Of a stretch of DNA of 64,000 nt, positions 25,331-34,923 are shown one piece after another. The stretch covers positions 496,001-560,000 of the forward strand of contig CBDDOJ010000001.1 in assembly GCA_965231865.1 (NCBI GenBank), read 5' to 3'. Every line of letters starts with the position of its first letter. The first letter of the stretch is position 1. Under the pieces are notes generated by a model. That model was not told the origin of the DNA. It did not search any database and worked only from the letters and a program-made list of their open reading frames with translations. This stretch comes from WTGA01 sp965231865. GTDB lineage: Bacteria > Pseudomonadota > Gammaproteobacteria > Arenicellales > Poriferihabitantaceae. A program made the translations under genes and the position numbers.

Positions 25331-27097
25331 TTACCATATCCATAAAATCATCGGTACCGACACCCCTACGATCACAACATCCAGCGGCAATCCCATCCGC
25401 CAGTAATCCCCAAACTGGTAGCCGCCCGGCCCCATCACCAGGGTGTTGGACTGATGCCCGATGGGAGTCAGGTACGGGGAAGCAGCACCCACCGCCACGG
25501 CCATGAGCAACGGGTCTGCGGACATGTCCATGATTTCTGCCAGACTGATTGCCAACGGCGCCATGAGAACGGCGGTAGGAGAATTGTGGATCAAATCAGA
25601 CAGGATCATGGAAATCACCACCAGCATACCGACCAGGACCCACAACGGCGCATCCAGGGCAACATAATAAATGCTCTGGGAGATCAGTTCTGTCGTGCCG
25701 GTTGAATGCAGCGATTCGCCAATGGGAATCAGGCATCCAAGGAGAACGATCACCGGCCATTCAATACTGCGGTAGGCATCCCGCAGGGAAATGGCCTTCA
25801 TCAATACCAAAACCAGACAACAGGTTGCAAAAGCAAGGGGAACCGTCAAAAGACCGAACGCCGCCGCAAGAATACCGCTGACAAACACGGCCGGGATCAG
25901 GTACGCGCTGCTGCGCAGCCGCCGCTTGTGCGCTTTTCGGGTCAGCACCATGCAACCCAATGCCTTGACGGCCTGCCCCAGGGTCTTGTCCACACCCTGC
26001 AGCAACAGCACGTCTCCGGTTTGGAACCGGACCTGTCCCAACCTGAACATGGGCGTACCGCCCTGCCGGGAGACCCCCAGCAGATTGATTCCGTAGCGGG
26101 CATGCAGCTGCAGGTCACGCATGGGAGACCCCTCCATCACGGAGTTGGGCATCACCAGCACTTCCATCACCCGGAGTTCCTCGGACTGCAGCATTTCACG
26201 GGTCATGACATTGTCTCCAATCTGGACGAGGCCCGGGGATGCAAACAGCGGCTGGAAGGACTCGGAATCCCCCTGCAAAATCAGAATATCCTCCTCAAGG
26301 ATTTTTTCGGCGGTGGAGGGAGCCAGTCGGTTCCGTTTGTGCCGGATAATCGCCATCACCGTGATTTCGTTTTCACAGACCTGTTCCAGGTCTCCCACCG
26401 TGGACCCGACCAGCGAGGAACCGGATGCCACCTTCACCTCGGAAATGTAGCGGGAGATATGGAAACGGTCCGTTGATTCTTCGGTGTCCTTGGAGGGGAT
26501 CAACCTCCACCCTATGAAAATAATGAAGAGAAACCCGACCACCGCCACCGCCAGACCCACCGGCGTGAAATCGAACATCCCGAAGGGCTCGCCCAGACTT
26601 TCCTGGCGGATCGCGGCAATAATGATATTGGGGGGGGTGCCGATGAGGGTAATCAGGCCACCGAGCAGGCTGGCGAAAGACAATGGCATCAGGATCGTGG
26701 AAACGGGCCGCCCGGCTTTCTTGGCATCACGGATACTTACGGGGAGCATCAACGCCAATGCACCCACGTTGTTCATGAACGCTGACAGCATCCCGACTAC
26801 CCCGCAATTGGCCGCAATCTGACCCGTGGAACTGCGCTTGGTACCATCCAGGAATCGCAGCAACACTTCAACCAGGCCGGAATTCTGCAATGCCCGGCTG
26901 ATAACCAGGACGCAGGCTACCGTGATGACCGCGGGATGGGAAAAACCGGTAAACGCCCTGTCCGGCTCCACAATTCCAAGATAAACCGCTGCCATCAACG
27001 CCATCCCTGCGACGACATCGTATCGCCAGCGATTCCAGATAAACAGGACAATAACCGCTCCAAGAAGAGCAAAAAGACTGATTTGATCGGCATCCAT
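25331..27097 (-). CDS. SLC13/DASS-type anion carrier with two RCK_C domains
   Basis: A 588-residue transporter of the divalent anion:sodium symporter fold. Membrane segments at both ends include VIVLFIWNRWRYDVVAGMALM, MNNVGALALMLPVSIRDAKKAGRP, LGGLITLIGTPPNIIIAAIR and the late SDLIHNSPTAVLMAPLAISLA and SPYLTPIGHQSNTLVMGPGGY. Two TrkA_C/RCK_C domains lie in the middle (about residues 210-380). This layout is common in bacterial carriers for sulfate, tungstate-like oxyanions or dicarboxylates. The substrate is not decided. Proximity to a tungsten enzyme is suggestive but weak. Confidence 0.85.
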   Translation of the reverse strand: MDADQISLFALLGAVIVLFIWNRWRYDVVAGMALMAAVYLGIVEPDRAFTGFSHPAVITVACVLVISRALQNSGLVEVLLRFLDGTKRSSTGQIAANCGVVGMLSAFMNNVGALALMLPVSIRDAKKAGRPVSTILMPLSFASLLGGLITLIGTPPNIIIAAIRQESLGEPFGMFDFTPVGLAVAVVGFLFIIFIGWRLIPSKDTEESTDRFHISRYISEVKVASGSSLVGSTVGDLEQVCENEITVMAIIRHKRNRLAPSTAEKILEEDILILQGDSESFQPLFASPGLVQIGDNVMTREMLQSEELRVMEVLVMPNSVMEGSPMRDLQLHARYGINLLGVSRQGGTPMFRLGQVRFQTGDVLLLQGVDKTLGQAVKALGCMVLTRKAHKRRLRSSAYLIPAVFVSGILAAAFGLLTVPLAFATCCLVLVLMKAISLRDAYRSIEWPVIVLLGCLIPIGESLHSTGTTELISQSIYYVALDAPLWVLVGMLVVISMILSDLIHNSPTAVLMAPLAISLAEIMDMSADPLLMAVAVGAASPYLTPIGHQSNTLVMGPGGYQFGDYWRMGLPLDVVIVGVSVPMILWIW

Positions 27098-27303
27098 GCG
27101 GTGATTCTTACATAATTTCGCCGTTCAAAGTAGCGGATATATTCCTGCCCGGGATAAATTTAAAATATAAGACCCCATCGGGACCGGCGGCCTACAGGCA
27201 TCCCGTGGCGGATTGTAGAACAACAGGGCAACCATGGACGGGTAGCCATCACGAAGGTGCAACGGCCCCTTTTCTACCCTTTCCCTGTCCAGTCCGCAAC
27301 GCT

Positions 27304-27864
27304 CTAGACCTCCCCGAACAAAAAGAACTGCCCAGCGCTGTAAACCCCTGCCCGGTTTTCACGGATTCCCGCTTCAGGGTCTGCTACCAGCAGATTGGCC
27401 AACTCGTAAAAAACGGAACGAACAATCTTCGCTTTCAACCCGTCTCTAACCATGACATAGGGCGATGGCTCCTGGTTTTCCGGGTCCACGGTAACGATTA
27501 TCGGGTGATCCGCATCCGCCAGTACGACCTCATCCATGTTGGTCCGGAAAAACAGTTCCTGGTCCTTCCCGTTTCCCCGCACCTGGAGTTCCACTGCGGT
27601 AAACGGGGCATCTTCAACCTGAATCCGGTATTTTACGGGCGGGGTAACCAGGTAGTATTCCCTGCCTTCAAGGCGCAAGACAGTTGAAAACAGTTTTGAG
27701 ATACGATGCCGCTGGATCGGGGAATCCTGATAAAACCACTTTCCCCGGTGATCGATTCTCAGTCCGATATCAACGGATTTGGCCGGATGCCATTTCTCTA
27801 CGGGTGGAAGTCTGAAGGCATCCAGTTCGTTGAACAGATCCTTGATGTTCAGTACGGAACTCAA
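27304..27864 (-). CDS. DUF1285-family protein
   Basis: This 186-residue protein has PPVEKWHPAKSVDIGLRIDHRGKWFYQDSPIQRHRISKLFSTVLRLEGREYYLVTPPVKYRIQVED, the signature of the DUF1285 family. No function is known to me. No in-frame ATG lies near the start. TTG at 27864 is the only plausible start, with an in-frame stop just upstream and no clear ribosome binding site. A 14-base tandem duplication (27866-27893) lies directly ahead of the TTG and may have altered the native start region. Confidence 0.8.
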   Translation of the reverse strand: MSSVLNIKDLFNELDAFRLPPVEKWHPAKSVDIGLRIDHRGKWFYQDSPIQRHRISKLFSTVLRLEGREYYLVTPPVKYRIQVEDAPFTAVELQVRGNGKDQELFFRTNMDEVVLADADHPIIVTVDPENQEPSPYVMVRDGLKAKIVRSVFYELANLLVADPEAGIRENRAGVYSAGQFFLFGEV

Positions 27865-27865
27865 C

Positions 27866-27893
27866 GATTTTTATTGGGCGATTTTTATTGGGC
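27866..27893. repeat. Perfect 14-bp tandem duplication
   Basis: GATTTTTATTGGGC occurs twice without a gap (27866-27879 and 27880-27893) in the short spacer between hrcA and the DUF1285 gene. It looks like a replication-slippage duplication next to the TTG start. Confidence 0.8.
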
Positions 27894-27930
27894 GGGAATG
27901 CGCAGCCTGGCCCGGTGGCCCGGGAATGAA

Positions 27931-29007
27931 TTACTGGGCATTGTTGGCACTGAGTGCGCTGCCCAACAGTTTTGCCGTAACATCCACCACGGAGATCACT
28001 TCATCATATTGCATTCGGGTTGGGCCAATGACCCCCAGCATCCCCACCTTTTTGTGGTCCATTTCATAGGGAGCCACGATCACGCTGCAATCCTTGAATG
28101 GCTCATATCCCGATTCCTCGCCAATAAATATATTGACCCCCTCGGCGAACATGCTTTTTTGCAACAGATCAAACAGCACCTGCTTGGTCTTGAACATGTC
28201 AAACAATTTACGCAACTTGCTGAGTTCCAACAACTCCGGGATGGACAGTAAATTGTTTTCACCACTGACCAGTACGCTTTCGGTGGCCTGGAAATCATCG
28301 TCGAAAAGCTGGCCGGCCATCTTGACGGCGGTACGCATTTCCCGGTGCATGCTCCGGTGGTCCCGACGCATATGCCTCAGCAACTCCTCCCGCACCCTCT
28401 TGAGGGACCTGGTGCTGTACTCTACATTGAAATAATTGGCCGCCTCGGTGAGTTCGGATTCGGTATATTCACGATGGGCAGTGAGAACCTTGTTCTGGAC
28501 CTGTCCATCATTCGTCACCAGGATCGCGAGAACGCGCTGATCAGACAATCTCAGAAACTCAATCTGCTTGATCTGCACAGCGCCCATGTCCGGCATGGAT
28601 ACAATGCCGGCAAATGAAGTGATTTGAGACAGCATTTCAGTGGCTCCGTACAGAATGCTGTTGATGCTGTTCACACTGTTCGGATCCGAGATATCACTGA
28701 ATCTTTCCGTCATTGCACTCAGGGAGTGACTGTCCATCGGCCCGATTTTCAACAAACCGTTGATAAAAACCCGATAACCCTTGATGGTCGGCACCCGGCC
28801 GGCTGAAGTGTGGGGAGCGTGAATCAATCCATAGTCCTCCAGATCCGCCATGACATTGCGGATGGTTGCCGGACTGAGCGAAAGTTCCATTTCCTTTGCC
28901 AGAGTACGGGACCCGATGGGAGTACCTTCTTCGATATGACGACGAATCAGTCCCTTGAGAACCAATTGGGCCCGTTCACTCAGCCCCAGATCTTTTGCTT
29001 CAGTCAT
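27931..29007 (-). CDS. hrcA: Heat-inducible transcription repressor HrcA
   Basis: A 358-residue repressor of chaperone genes that binds CIRCE operators. It has an N-terminal winged helix (about residues 8-80, with GLIRRHIEEGTPIGSRTLAKEMELSLSPATIRNVMADLEDYGLIHAPHTSAGRVPT) and the HrcA dimer core ending YEMDHKKVGMLGVIGPTRMQYDEVISVVDVTAKLLG. It is divergent from nadK, a common arrangement in gammaproteobacteria. No obvious CIRCE dyad is seen in the 29008-29154 spacer, so it is probably not autoregulated there. Confidence 0.96.
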   Translation of the reverse strand: MTEAKDLGLSERAQLVLKGLIRRHIEEGTPIGSRTLAKEMELSLSPATIRNVMADLEDYGLIHAPHTSAGRVPTIKGYRVFINGLLKIGPMDSHSLSAMTERFSDISDPNSVNSINSILYGATEMLSQITSFAGIVSMPDMGAVQIKQIEFLRLSDQRVLAILVTNDGQVQNKVLTAHREYTESELTEAANYFNVEYSTRSLKRVREELLRHMRRDHRSMHREMRTAVKMAGQLFDDDFQATESVLVSGENNLLSIPELLELSKLRKLFDMFKTKQVLFDLLQKSMFAEGVNIFIGEESGYEPFKDCSVIVAPYEMDHKKVGMLGVIGPTRMQYDEVISVVDVTAKLLGSALSANNAQ

Positions 29008-29154
29008 TCAAACTCGGCGATGGGTGGGTAGTACTGAAAAACTGTGAATACCATGCGAACGCTACCAATCCAGCCGCCATTCTGTCAAGATTCTTATGAA
29101 TTTTATTCGGCAGATACAACCTAATGTATAATGCCCCTTTTGATCTGTGCAGCA

Positions 29155-30021
29155 ATGGTGAAAATCTCTAAAGTCGGTCTTTTCGGAAAATTCAACGACA
29201 ACAGTGTGGCAGATGCCATTACCGAGGTGAAGAATTTCCTGGAAAGAAAACAGCTGTCTGTGCTCCTTGGCAATACCACCGCAGACAAGATCCAGGGAGA
29301 CCGCATAGACAACTACGACGGCCCGCTGGGAGAACTGATTGATCTGGCCATTGTGGTGGGAGGAGATGGCACCATGTTAAACGCCGCCCGCCTCCTGTCA
29401 GATCATGCCATTCCCGCCATCGGTGTGAATCTTGGCCGCCTGGGATTCCTGACCGATATCAGTTTACACGAACTGGAACCGAGTTTAACCGCCGTCCTGG
29501 AAGGAAAGTGTTACGTGGAACTCAGGACGATGCTGCAATGCCGGGTGCTGGAGGAACGAAAGGAGATGTTTTCCGGTATTTCCCTGAACGACATCGTGAT
29601 CTCCAAAGGCAATTCCGGACGTTTGATCGAATTTGAAACCCGCGTCAACCGCCAGTACATTGCCCATACCCGCAGTGATGGACTCATTCTTTCCACCCCG
29701 ACCGGGTCCACGGCGTATGCCCTGTCCGCAGGGGGGCCCATCATTTCTCCGGGATTGCCGGTCATCAGCATGGCCCCCATTTGCCCGCATACCCTGAGCA
29801 ACCGGCCCATCATTCTCAATGAAAACGACGAGGTAGTGATCTCTGCCCTGAAAGTCCGGGAATCCAACGCCAACCTGATCCTGGATGGTGTCATCAGTTA
29901 TCACCTGAACGGCAGGGAAACCATCACGGTACAACGGGCACCCAAAAAGTTGCGAATGATGCACATGGAAGGGTTCAACTACTTCGAAACTCTTCGCTCA
30001 AAACTCGGCTGGACCGGTTGA
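29155..30021 (+). CDS. nadK: NAD kinase
   Basis: Phosphorylates NAD+ to NADP+. The protein shows KVGLFGKFNDN, the diagnostic VVGGDGTMLNAARLL, IPAIGVNLGRLGFLTDI, NDIVISKG and TRSDGLILSTPTGSTAYALSAGGPI. ATG 29155 (MVKISKVGLFGK) is preferred because homologues start about there; ATG 29131 adds eight residues and is possible. The gene leads the nadK-recN-GNAT series, whose members overlap or nearly touch. Confidence 0.94.
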   Translation: MVKISKVGLFGKFNDNSVADAITEVKNFLERKQLSVLLGNTTADKIQGDRIDNYDGPLGELIDLAIVVGGDGTMLNAARLLSDHAIPAIGVNLGRLGFLTDISLHELEPSLTAVLEGKCYVELRTMLQCRVLEERKEMFSGISLNDIVISKGNSGRLIEFETRVNRQYIAHTRSDGLILSTPTGSTAYALSAGGPIISPGLPVISMAPICPHTLSNRPIILNENDEVVISALKVRESNANLILDGVISYHLNGRETITVQRAPKKLRMMHMEGFNYFETLRSKLGWTG

Positions 30022-30056
30022 GCAGGCCTTCCCAACCCCCTGCGCATACCCCGGAC

Positions 30057-31721
30057 ATGATTGACTGGCTTGAAATAAGGCAATTTGCCATTGCCGAACA
30101 CGTTGAACTGGAGTTCGATGACGGTTTTACAACGATTACAGGAGAAACCGGTTCGGGGAAATCCATCCTGATCGATGCCATCGGGATTCTTCTTGGCCAC
30201 CGGTCGGATACGAGTTATCTCCGGCACAACCATGACACGGCTGAGATTCAGGCCGGATTTTCCCTGACCCCGGGCCATCCCGCTTCAGCGTGGCTGGACG
30301 AACAGGGACTGAACAATGAACAGGAGTGCATACTCCGTCGTATTCTCCGCAGAGGAAAACCCAGCAGAAATTATATCAATGGTCATGCGGTCACGGTTTC
30401 ACAGCTCAGGGAGATTGGCCGGGAACTGGTGGATATACACGGCCAGAACAAACATCATTCCCTGCTCAGGAAACCCGTGCAGCTCAATCTGGTGGACAGC
30501 GCATCCGGAAATGATGCATTGCTGATCGACCTGCAGGAGTGCTACCGGGCCCTGAACGACATTGCGGCCCGGATTGACCTGTACCAGGACCAGAGCCAGA
30601 CCGCCCGGCAACGGGCTGATTTGCTGAAATTCCAGATTGAGGAACTCAATGAACTCTCCCCCCGGGCCGACGAGTGGCCGGTTCTTGAAAACCGGCACAA
30701 AAAGCTGAATCACCTCCAGGAACTGCTCAGTGGCGCCCGGTCCGCCGCCAGTGCCCTGGTTGAGGATGACCAGGACAACGTGGCATCACGATTGGCACGA
30801 ACCACCCAGCAGCTCGAAGTGTTGTCCGGATTTGATGACAGCCTGAGGCCCGTGGTACAGATGGTGGAAGAAGCCAGGATTCTCGTTGAAGAAGCGGCCA
30901 GCCAGCTGAGTCCGGTCTATCAGGACAGCGACGTTGACCCGGATGAAATCGCCGGAATAGAGAAGAGAATGTCTCTTTATCATTTCCTGTCCCGAAAACA
31001 CCGCGTCCATCCCGGAGAATTGTCCGCTCACCTGGACGACATGAAAGAGGAACTGGAGAGATTGACAGACCCTGAAAGTGAATTGACGCGATTAACGAAG
31101 CGGTATCAATCCGAGTCCCGGAAATACAGGGCCATCGCTGACAAGATTACTGCAAATCGCAAACGAACATCCCGCCATCTCGGCCAGGCGGTTACTTCCA
31201 TCCTCCAGGAACTGGGCATGGCAGGGGGGAAATTTGAAATTCTCCTGCTGCCCGCCGACCCGGACCGTTTTACACGATATGGCAATGAAACAGTGGAATT
31301 TGTCGTTTCCACCAACCCGGGGCAACCGCTGCAGCCCCTGCGCAAGGTCGCATCCGGGGGTGAACTGTCCCGAATGTCCCTGGGCATTCAGGTGGTTCTC
31401 GCCAACAAAGCCCGGGTGCCTACACTGATATTCGATGAAGTCGATGTTGGCATCGGCGGAGAAGTGGCCCATGTCGTAGGGCAAAAGCTGAAGGAACTGG
31501 GGAAATCGGCACAGGTGATCTGCATCACGCACCTGTTTCAGATAGCGGCCCGGGGAGATTCCCATTTCTGCGTGGTCAAGCAGGGAAACAAACAGGTCGA
31601 GACCCAGGTCCGACAACTGTCGGAAGAACAGCGGATCGAAGAAATTGCACGCATGACCGTCGGTGAAAAAATTACCGCCCAGTCACTGGCACAGGCCAGG
31701 GAGATGCTTGAACCATTATGA
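30057..31721 (+). CDS. recN: DNA repair protein RecN
   Basis: SMC-like ATPase acting in double-strand break repair. The ATG at 30057 (MIDWLEIRQFAIAEHVELEF) matches the normal N terminus, although the frame extends to a TTG overlapping the nadK stop. Walker A is TGETGSGKSILIDA. A long coiled-coil region (about 150-370) separates it from KVASGGELSRMSLGIQVVL (signature) and TLIFDEVDVGIGGEVAHVVG (Walker B). The 554-residue length is normal. Confidence 0.95.
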   Translation: MIDWLEIRQFAIAEHVELEFDDGFTTITGETGSGKSILIDAIGILLGHRSDTSYLRHNHDTAEIQAGFSLTPGHPASAWLDEQGLNNEQECILRRILRRGKPSRNYINGHAVTVSQLREIGRELVDIHGQNKHHSLLRKPVQLNLVDSASGNDALLIDLQECYRALNDIAARIDLYQDQSQTARQRADLLKFQIEELNELSPRADEWPVLENRHKKLNHLQELLSGARSAASALVEDDQDNVASRLARTTQQLEVLSGFDDSLRPVVQMVEEARILVEEAASQLSPVYQDSDVDPDEIAGIEKRMSLYHFLSRKHRVHPGELSAHLDDMKEELERLTDPESELTRLTKRYQSESRKYRAIADKITANRKRTSRHLGQAVTSILQELGMAGGKFEILLLPADPDRFTRYGNETVEFVVSTNPGQPLQPLRKVASGGELSRMSLGIQVVLANKARVPTLIFDEVDVGIGGEVAHVVGQKLKELGKSAQVICITHLFQIAARGDSHFCVVKQGNKQVETQVRQLSEEQRIEEIARMTVGEKITAQSLAQAREMLEPL

Positions 31722-32200
31722 CCGGAACCGCCCATACAGTACGAGACCGCATTCGCCCTGCCCGCCTGGAGGATGTCAACGAAATCTTCCGGCTGTTACA
31801 ATTCTACAGCAACCGTGGTATCCTTTTGCCCCGTCCTGAAAGCGATATCTACCATTCTCTGCGGGACTTCTATGTCGTCAAGGCCCATGGCCGGGTGATC
31901 GCCTGTGCGGCATTGCTGATTTACACCAAAGAGCTGGGCGAAGTACGAAGTCTGGCGGTGGACCCGCAATACCAGAACCGGGGGCTTGGATACAAGCTGG
32001 TCAATCAACTCGAGGAGGATGCCCGGGGCATTGGCCTGACCAAACTCATGGCGCTGACCTACGTGGTGGATTTTTTTGAAAAGCTTGGCTTCACGGTGGT
32101 GGAAATGAACCAATTGCCTGAAAAGGTATGGGGAGCCTGCATCAATTGCCCCAAATTTCAGCGCTGCGATGAAATAGCGGTATTGAAATATTTAATTTAA
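31718..32200 (+). CDS. GNAT N-acetyltransferase (short ArgA-like)
   Basis: A 160-residue GNAT enzyme. RPARLEDVNEIFRLL is the first strand and helix, VRSLAVDPQYQNRGLGYKLVNQLEEDA carries the acetyl-CoA loop (RGLG form), and YVVDFFEKLGFTVVEMNQLPEKVW with ACINCPKFQRCDEIAVLKYL closes the chain. This last segment is typical of the short ArgA-like N-acetylglutamate synthase candidates of some bacteria. ATGA overlap with recN shows coupling. The substrate, probably glutamate, is inferred. Confidence 0.8.
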   Translation: MTGTAHTVRDRIRPARLEDVNEIFRLLQFYSNRGILLPRPESDIYHSLRDFYVVKAHGRVIACAALLIYTKELGEVRSLAVDPQYQNRGLGYKLVNQLEEDARGIGLTKLMALTYVVDFFEKLGFTVVEMNQLPEKVWGACINCPKFQRCDEIAVLKYLI

Positions 32201-32247
32201 AATCGCACCTGCGGCTCATCCACTCTCAACCATTCCCAAACAAACCG

Positions 32248-32613
32248 ATGCTCATCATGTTCATCCCGCGTCAAGATAAATGGATTGCTCATGGCCTGTT
32301 GACGGCTTTGAAAAATCATTCGATGTTGGTTGCAGTGCTGACTCTCAGCCTGTTTCTGGGCGGATGCATCTACAAACCAGATCTCCAGCAGGGCAATGAA
32401 ATCACACCGGAAATGGTCGCCCAGCTTGAAATCGGCATGACCAAACGGGAGGTCATCCGGGTGGTGGGCACCCCTTTGATCACCGACCCCTTCCACAAGA
32501 ACCGCTGGGACTATTACCATGCCATACTGGACGGGAAAACGGGGGAAGTCACTTCCCAGCAGGTCACACTGTTGTTTACGGAAGATATTTTGAGCGCTGT
32601 CAAGCAGAAATAA
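32248..32613 (+). CDS. bamE: Outer membrane assembly lipoprotein BamE
   Basis: Small lipoprotein subunit of the BAM complex. The hydrophobic signal ends LTLSLFLGGC, a lipobox with the lipidated Cys at about residue 39 of the longest frame. It is followed by the SmpA/OmlA fold: GNEITPEMVAQLEIGMTKREVIRVVGTPLITDPFHKNRWDYYHAI. The ATG at 32323 (MLVAVLTLSLFLGGC) may be the better start, since the 25 residues before it are charged and atypical. It lies near recN, as in many gammaproteobacteria. Confidence 0.92.
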   Translation: MLIMFIPRQDKWIAHGLLTALKNHSMLVAVLTLSLFLGGCIYKPDLQQGNEITPEMVAQLEIGMTKREVIRVVGTPLITDPFHKNRWDYYHAILDGKTGEVTSQQVTLLFTEDILSAVKQK

Positions 32614-32681
32614 AACCGGGCACCGGCACCGCCCCGGTCCCTGTGCGTGTTTTTCCGTTGCAGGCGTTTCGTCCCCGGTTG

Positions 32682-33677
32682 CTATGGATTGGCCACCGCG
32701 ATAATGGCCATGCAGTCACCCATTTTTACGAGCCCGGGAAAATGACGACCGGCCAGCACCCCCCCGCGCTGTGCGCGGTACTCAACGGGGGCAACGCCAG
32801 TACGATCCGGCATCCAGACCCGGGCAACCACATCGCCTTTGGCCAGGGGAGCGCCAAGGTCTGCGGCCGGCTCGATGAGGCCCTCATGTTCGCTGATGAC
32901 AAAACAGTCACTGTCCGGCATTTCCATTTCAACCGTTGGACCCAGTAAGAGTTGCCCATCCAGTATTCCGACGTGAACCAGAACATTGTGCACCCCTTTT
33001 TTTGCGATGGCCACGGATTTTGTCGTCGTGGTTCCTCCACCACCGAGTTCCGTGGATATGAATGTCTTGCCCTGATTTTCCACCGCGGTGTCATACATTC
33101 CCGTATCATCAATTTCACGAAAATGCATGGAATAGGGCGCATTGAAGGCTCTCATCACCTCAACACATGCTTTTTGCTGGTCCTTGTCTGCCAGCACATG
33201 AGCCGCCGCGAGGGGTAAAAACTCAAGTGTTTTCCCCCCCGAATGGATGTCGACCACGACATCCGCCATGGGAACCAGCGTGCGCATGAAATAGTCGGCT
33301 ATTTTTTCGGTAACGGTTCCACCGGGATTGCCGGGAAATACGCGGTTCATGTTTCCGTCGTCAATGGGGGAATTTCTCCATCCCGCACGGAAAGCAGGAT
33401 AATTGAAGGCCGGGACGATGATGACACGCCCTGCAAGGTCCCCGGGGTCCAGGTGCAAGGCCAGATTCTGCAGCGCCACCGGGCCTTCATATTCATCACC
33501 ATGATTCGCCCCGGTCAGCAACGCTGTGGGGCCCACACCGTTTCGTATCACACAGATGGGAATCATCAGCGACCCCCAGGCAGAATCATTTCTGCTGTAT
33601 GGCAGTCGCAGAAAACCGTGATGTGCGCCATCGCGGTCAAAGGGAATGGTTGATGTGATGGGATTGTCTTGCATCAT
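32682..33677 (-). CDS. doeB: N-alpha-acetyl-diaminobutyrate deacetylase (ectoine degradation)
   Basis: Zinc deacylase of the succinylglutamate desuccinylase/aspartoacylase family. ALLTGANHGDEYEGPVAL provides the zinc His and Glu, VVVDIHSGGKTLEFLP a further zinc His, and FISTELGGGGTTT the Glu region. A C-terminal lipoyl-like hairpin (EPAADLGAPLAKGDVVARVW) is present. Position at the end of a eut/doe operon identifies it as DoeB, which deacetylates N-acetyl-2,4-diaminobutyrate from ectoine. The ATG at 33677 with AGAGGT ahead is preferred to the GTG at 33695. Confidence 0.9.
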   Translation of the reverse strand: MMQDNPITSTIPFDRDGAHHGFLRLPYSRNDSAWGSLMIPICVIRNGVGPTALLTGANHGDEYEGPVALQNLALHLDPGDLAGRVIIVPAFNYPAFRAGWRNSPIDDGNMNRVFPGNPGGTVTEKIADYFMRTLVPMADVVVDIHSGGKTLEFLPLAAAHVLADKDQQKACVEVMRAFNAPYSMHFREIDDTGMYDTAVENQGKTFISTELGGGGTTTTKSVAIAKKGVHNVLVHVGILDGQLLLGPTVEMEMPDSDCFVISEHEGLIEPAADLGAPLAKGDVVARVWMPDRTGVAPVEYRAQRGGVLAGRHFPGLVKMGDCMAIIAVANP

Positions 33678-33710
33678 GGCCGGTACCTCTTTCACCAGAA
33701 TAATTCGGAT

Positions 33711-34907
33711 TCAATCAATGACAATTAAGTCGCGTTCCACGTCGCACAGCCTCTCGCCACCCCGGTCGGTCACCACAAATGACTCGGAAACCGCGCAACC
33801 GAAATGGTCCAGCCAGACTCCGGACTGAAAGTGGAAACACATGCCTGCCTGCAATTCCGTTCGGTCTTCCGGTCGCAGGCTGCATGTCCGTTCTCCCCAG
33901 TCCGGCGGATAACCCACTCCCACCGGGTATCCAACCCGACTCTCTTTTGTGATTCCGTTTCGGTTCAGCACGGCTTGCCAGACCGCTTCAACGGATTCGC
34001 AGGTATTGCCCGGTTTCGCCTGTTCGAGGCCTGCATCCACGCCTTCAACAATTACCCGGGCCAGTTTCCTTATTTTATCAGGGGCCTGGCCGATGTGTAC
34101 CGTCCGGGCCAGCGGTACATTGTATCGCCGTCTAACTCCAGCGATTTCCAGCATGACCAGAGCGTTGTCCGGCAACGGAGCATCCGTCCAGGTCAAATGC
34201 GGCGTACTCGTTCCTTCATTGACCTGAAGGAGCGGGCAAAATGAGGAATAATCCCCGCCGAAGCCCTCCACGCCAGATGCCTGGGTTCGATAGATTTCAG
34301 CGATCACTTCGTTTTGGGGAACCCCGGCACGTATACGGGCAATCGCTGCGTTCATCATCCGGGTACTGATTTTCCCTGCAACACGCATCAACTCCACTTC
34401 CTTGTCGGACTTGACCAATCGTGCCCAGTTGACCAGGTCCCCGTTGTTCGTGATGCCGGCATCCGGCAGCGTACCGGCCAGGGTTGCATGACATCGAGCG
34501 GTAAAGTAGTGGGCATCCATTTCAACCCCGATCCGGGAGTTCCCCCAGCCCCGCGACCGGATGAAACCCGCCAATTCCTCATACGGGTGGTTGAGAGGGT
34601 TCTGCACCAGGCTTTCGGAAAATGGAAGGATGTGGTCATTCGGCAGGTACGTGGTGACCTCCGCGGCCCTGGCATCCTGGGCACGGCCAAACCAAAAAGG
34701 CGATTCTTCCTGCAAATGCACGAGTACACACTGGGGAACATAGAATGACCATCCGTCATACCCGGTCAGCCAGCACATATTACTGGGGTCCTGGCTGATG
34801 ATCAGGTCATAACCGGCCCGTTCCATGCGCTGTCTGACATCCTGCACACGGGCGGCGTATTCCTCGCTGGGGAAGACTTTTTCAAATAGGGGGGGAAGGG
34901 TATTCAT
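33711..34907 (-). CDS. doeA: Ectoine hydrolase
   Basis: This 398-residue protein has the pita-bread fold of M24 peptidases: a creatinase-like N domain (DLIISQDPSNMCWLTGYDGWSFYVPQC) and a C domain (RVGYPVGVGYPPDWGERTCSLRP, GMCFHFQSGVWLDHFGCAVSESFVVTDRGGERL). In M24 enzymes this fold hydrolyses X-Pro bonds. In DoeA it opens the ectoine ring to N-acetyl-2,4-diaminobutyrate. The assignment rests on the motif pattern and on the flanking doeB and eutABC genes. A 15-base gap separates it from doeB. Confidence 0.92.
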   Translation of the reverse strand: MNTLPPLFEKVFPSEEYAARVQDVRQRMERAGYDLIISQDPSNMCWLTGYDGWSFYVPQCVLVHLQEESPFWFGRAQDARAAEVTTYLPNDHILPFSESLVQNPLNHPYEELAGFIRSRGWGNSRIGVEMDAHYFTARCHATLAGTLPDAGITNNGDLVNWARLVKSDKEVELMRVAGKISTRMMNAAIARIRAGVPQNEVIAEIYRTQASGVEGFGGDYSSFCPLLQVNEGTSTPHLTWTDAPLPDNALVMLEIAGVRRRYNVPLARTVHIGQAPDKIRKLARVIVEGVDAGLEQAKPGNTCESVEAVWQAVLNRNGITKESRVGYPVGVGYPPDWGERTCSLRPEDRTELQAGMCFHFQSGVWLDHFGCAVSESFVVTDRGGERLCDVERDLIVID

Positions 34908-34923
34908 GATCAGGTATCAATAC

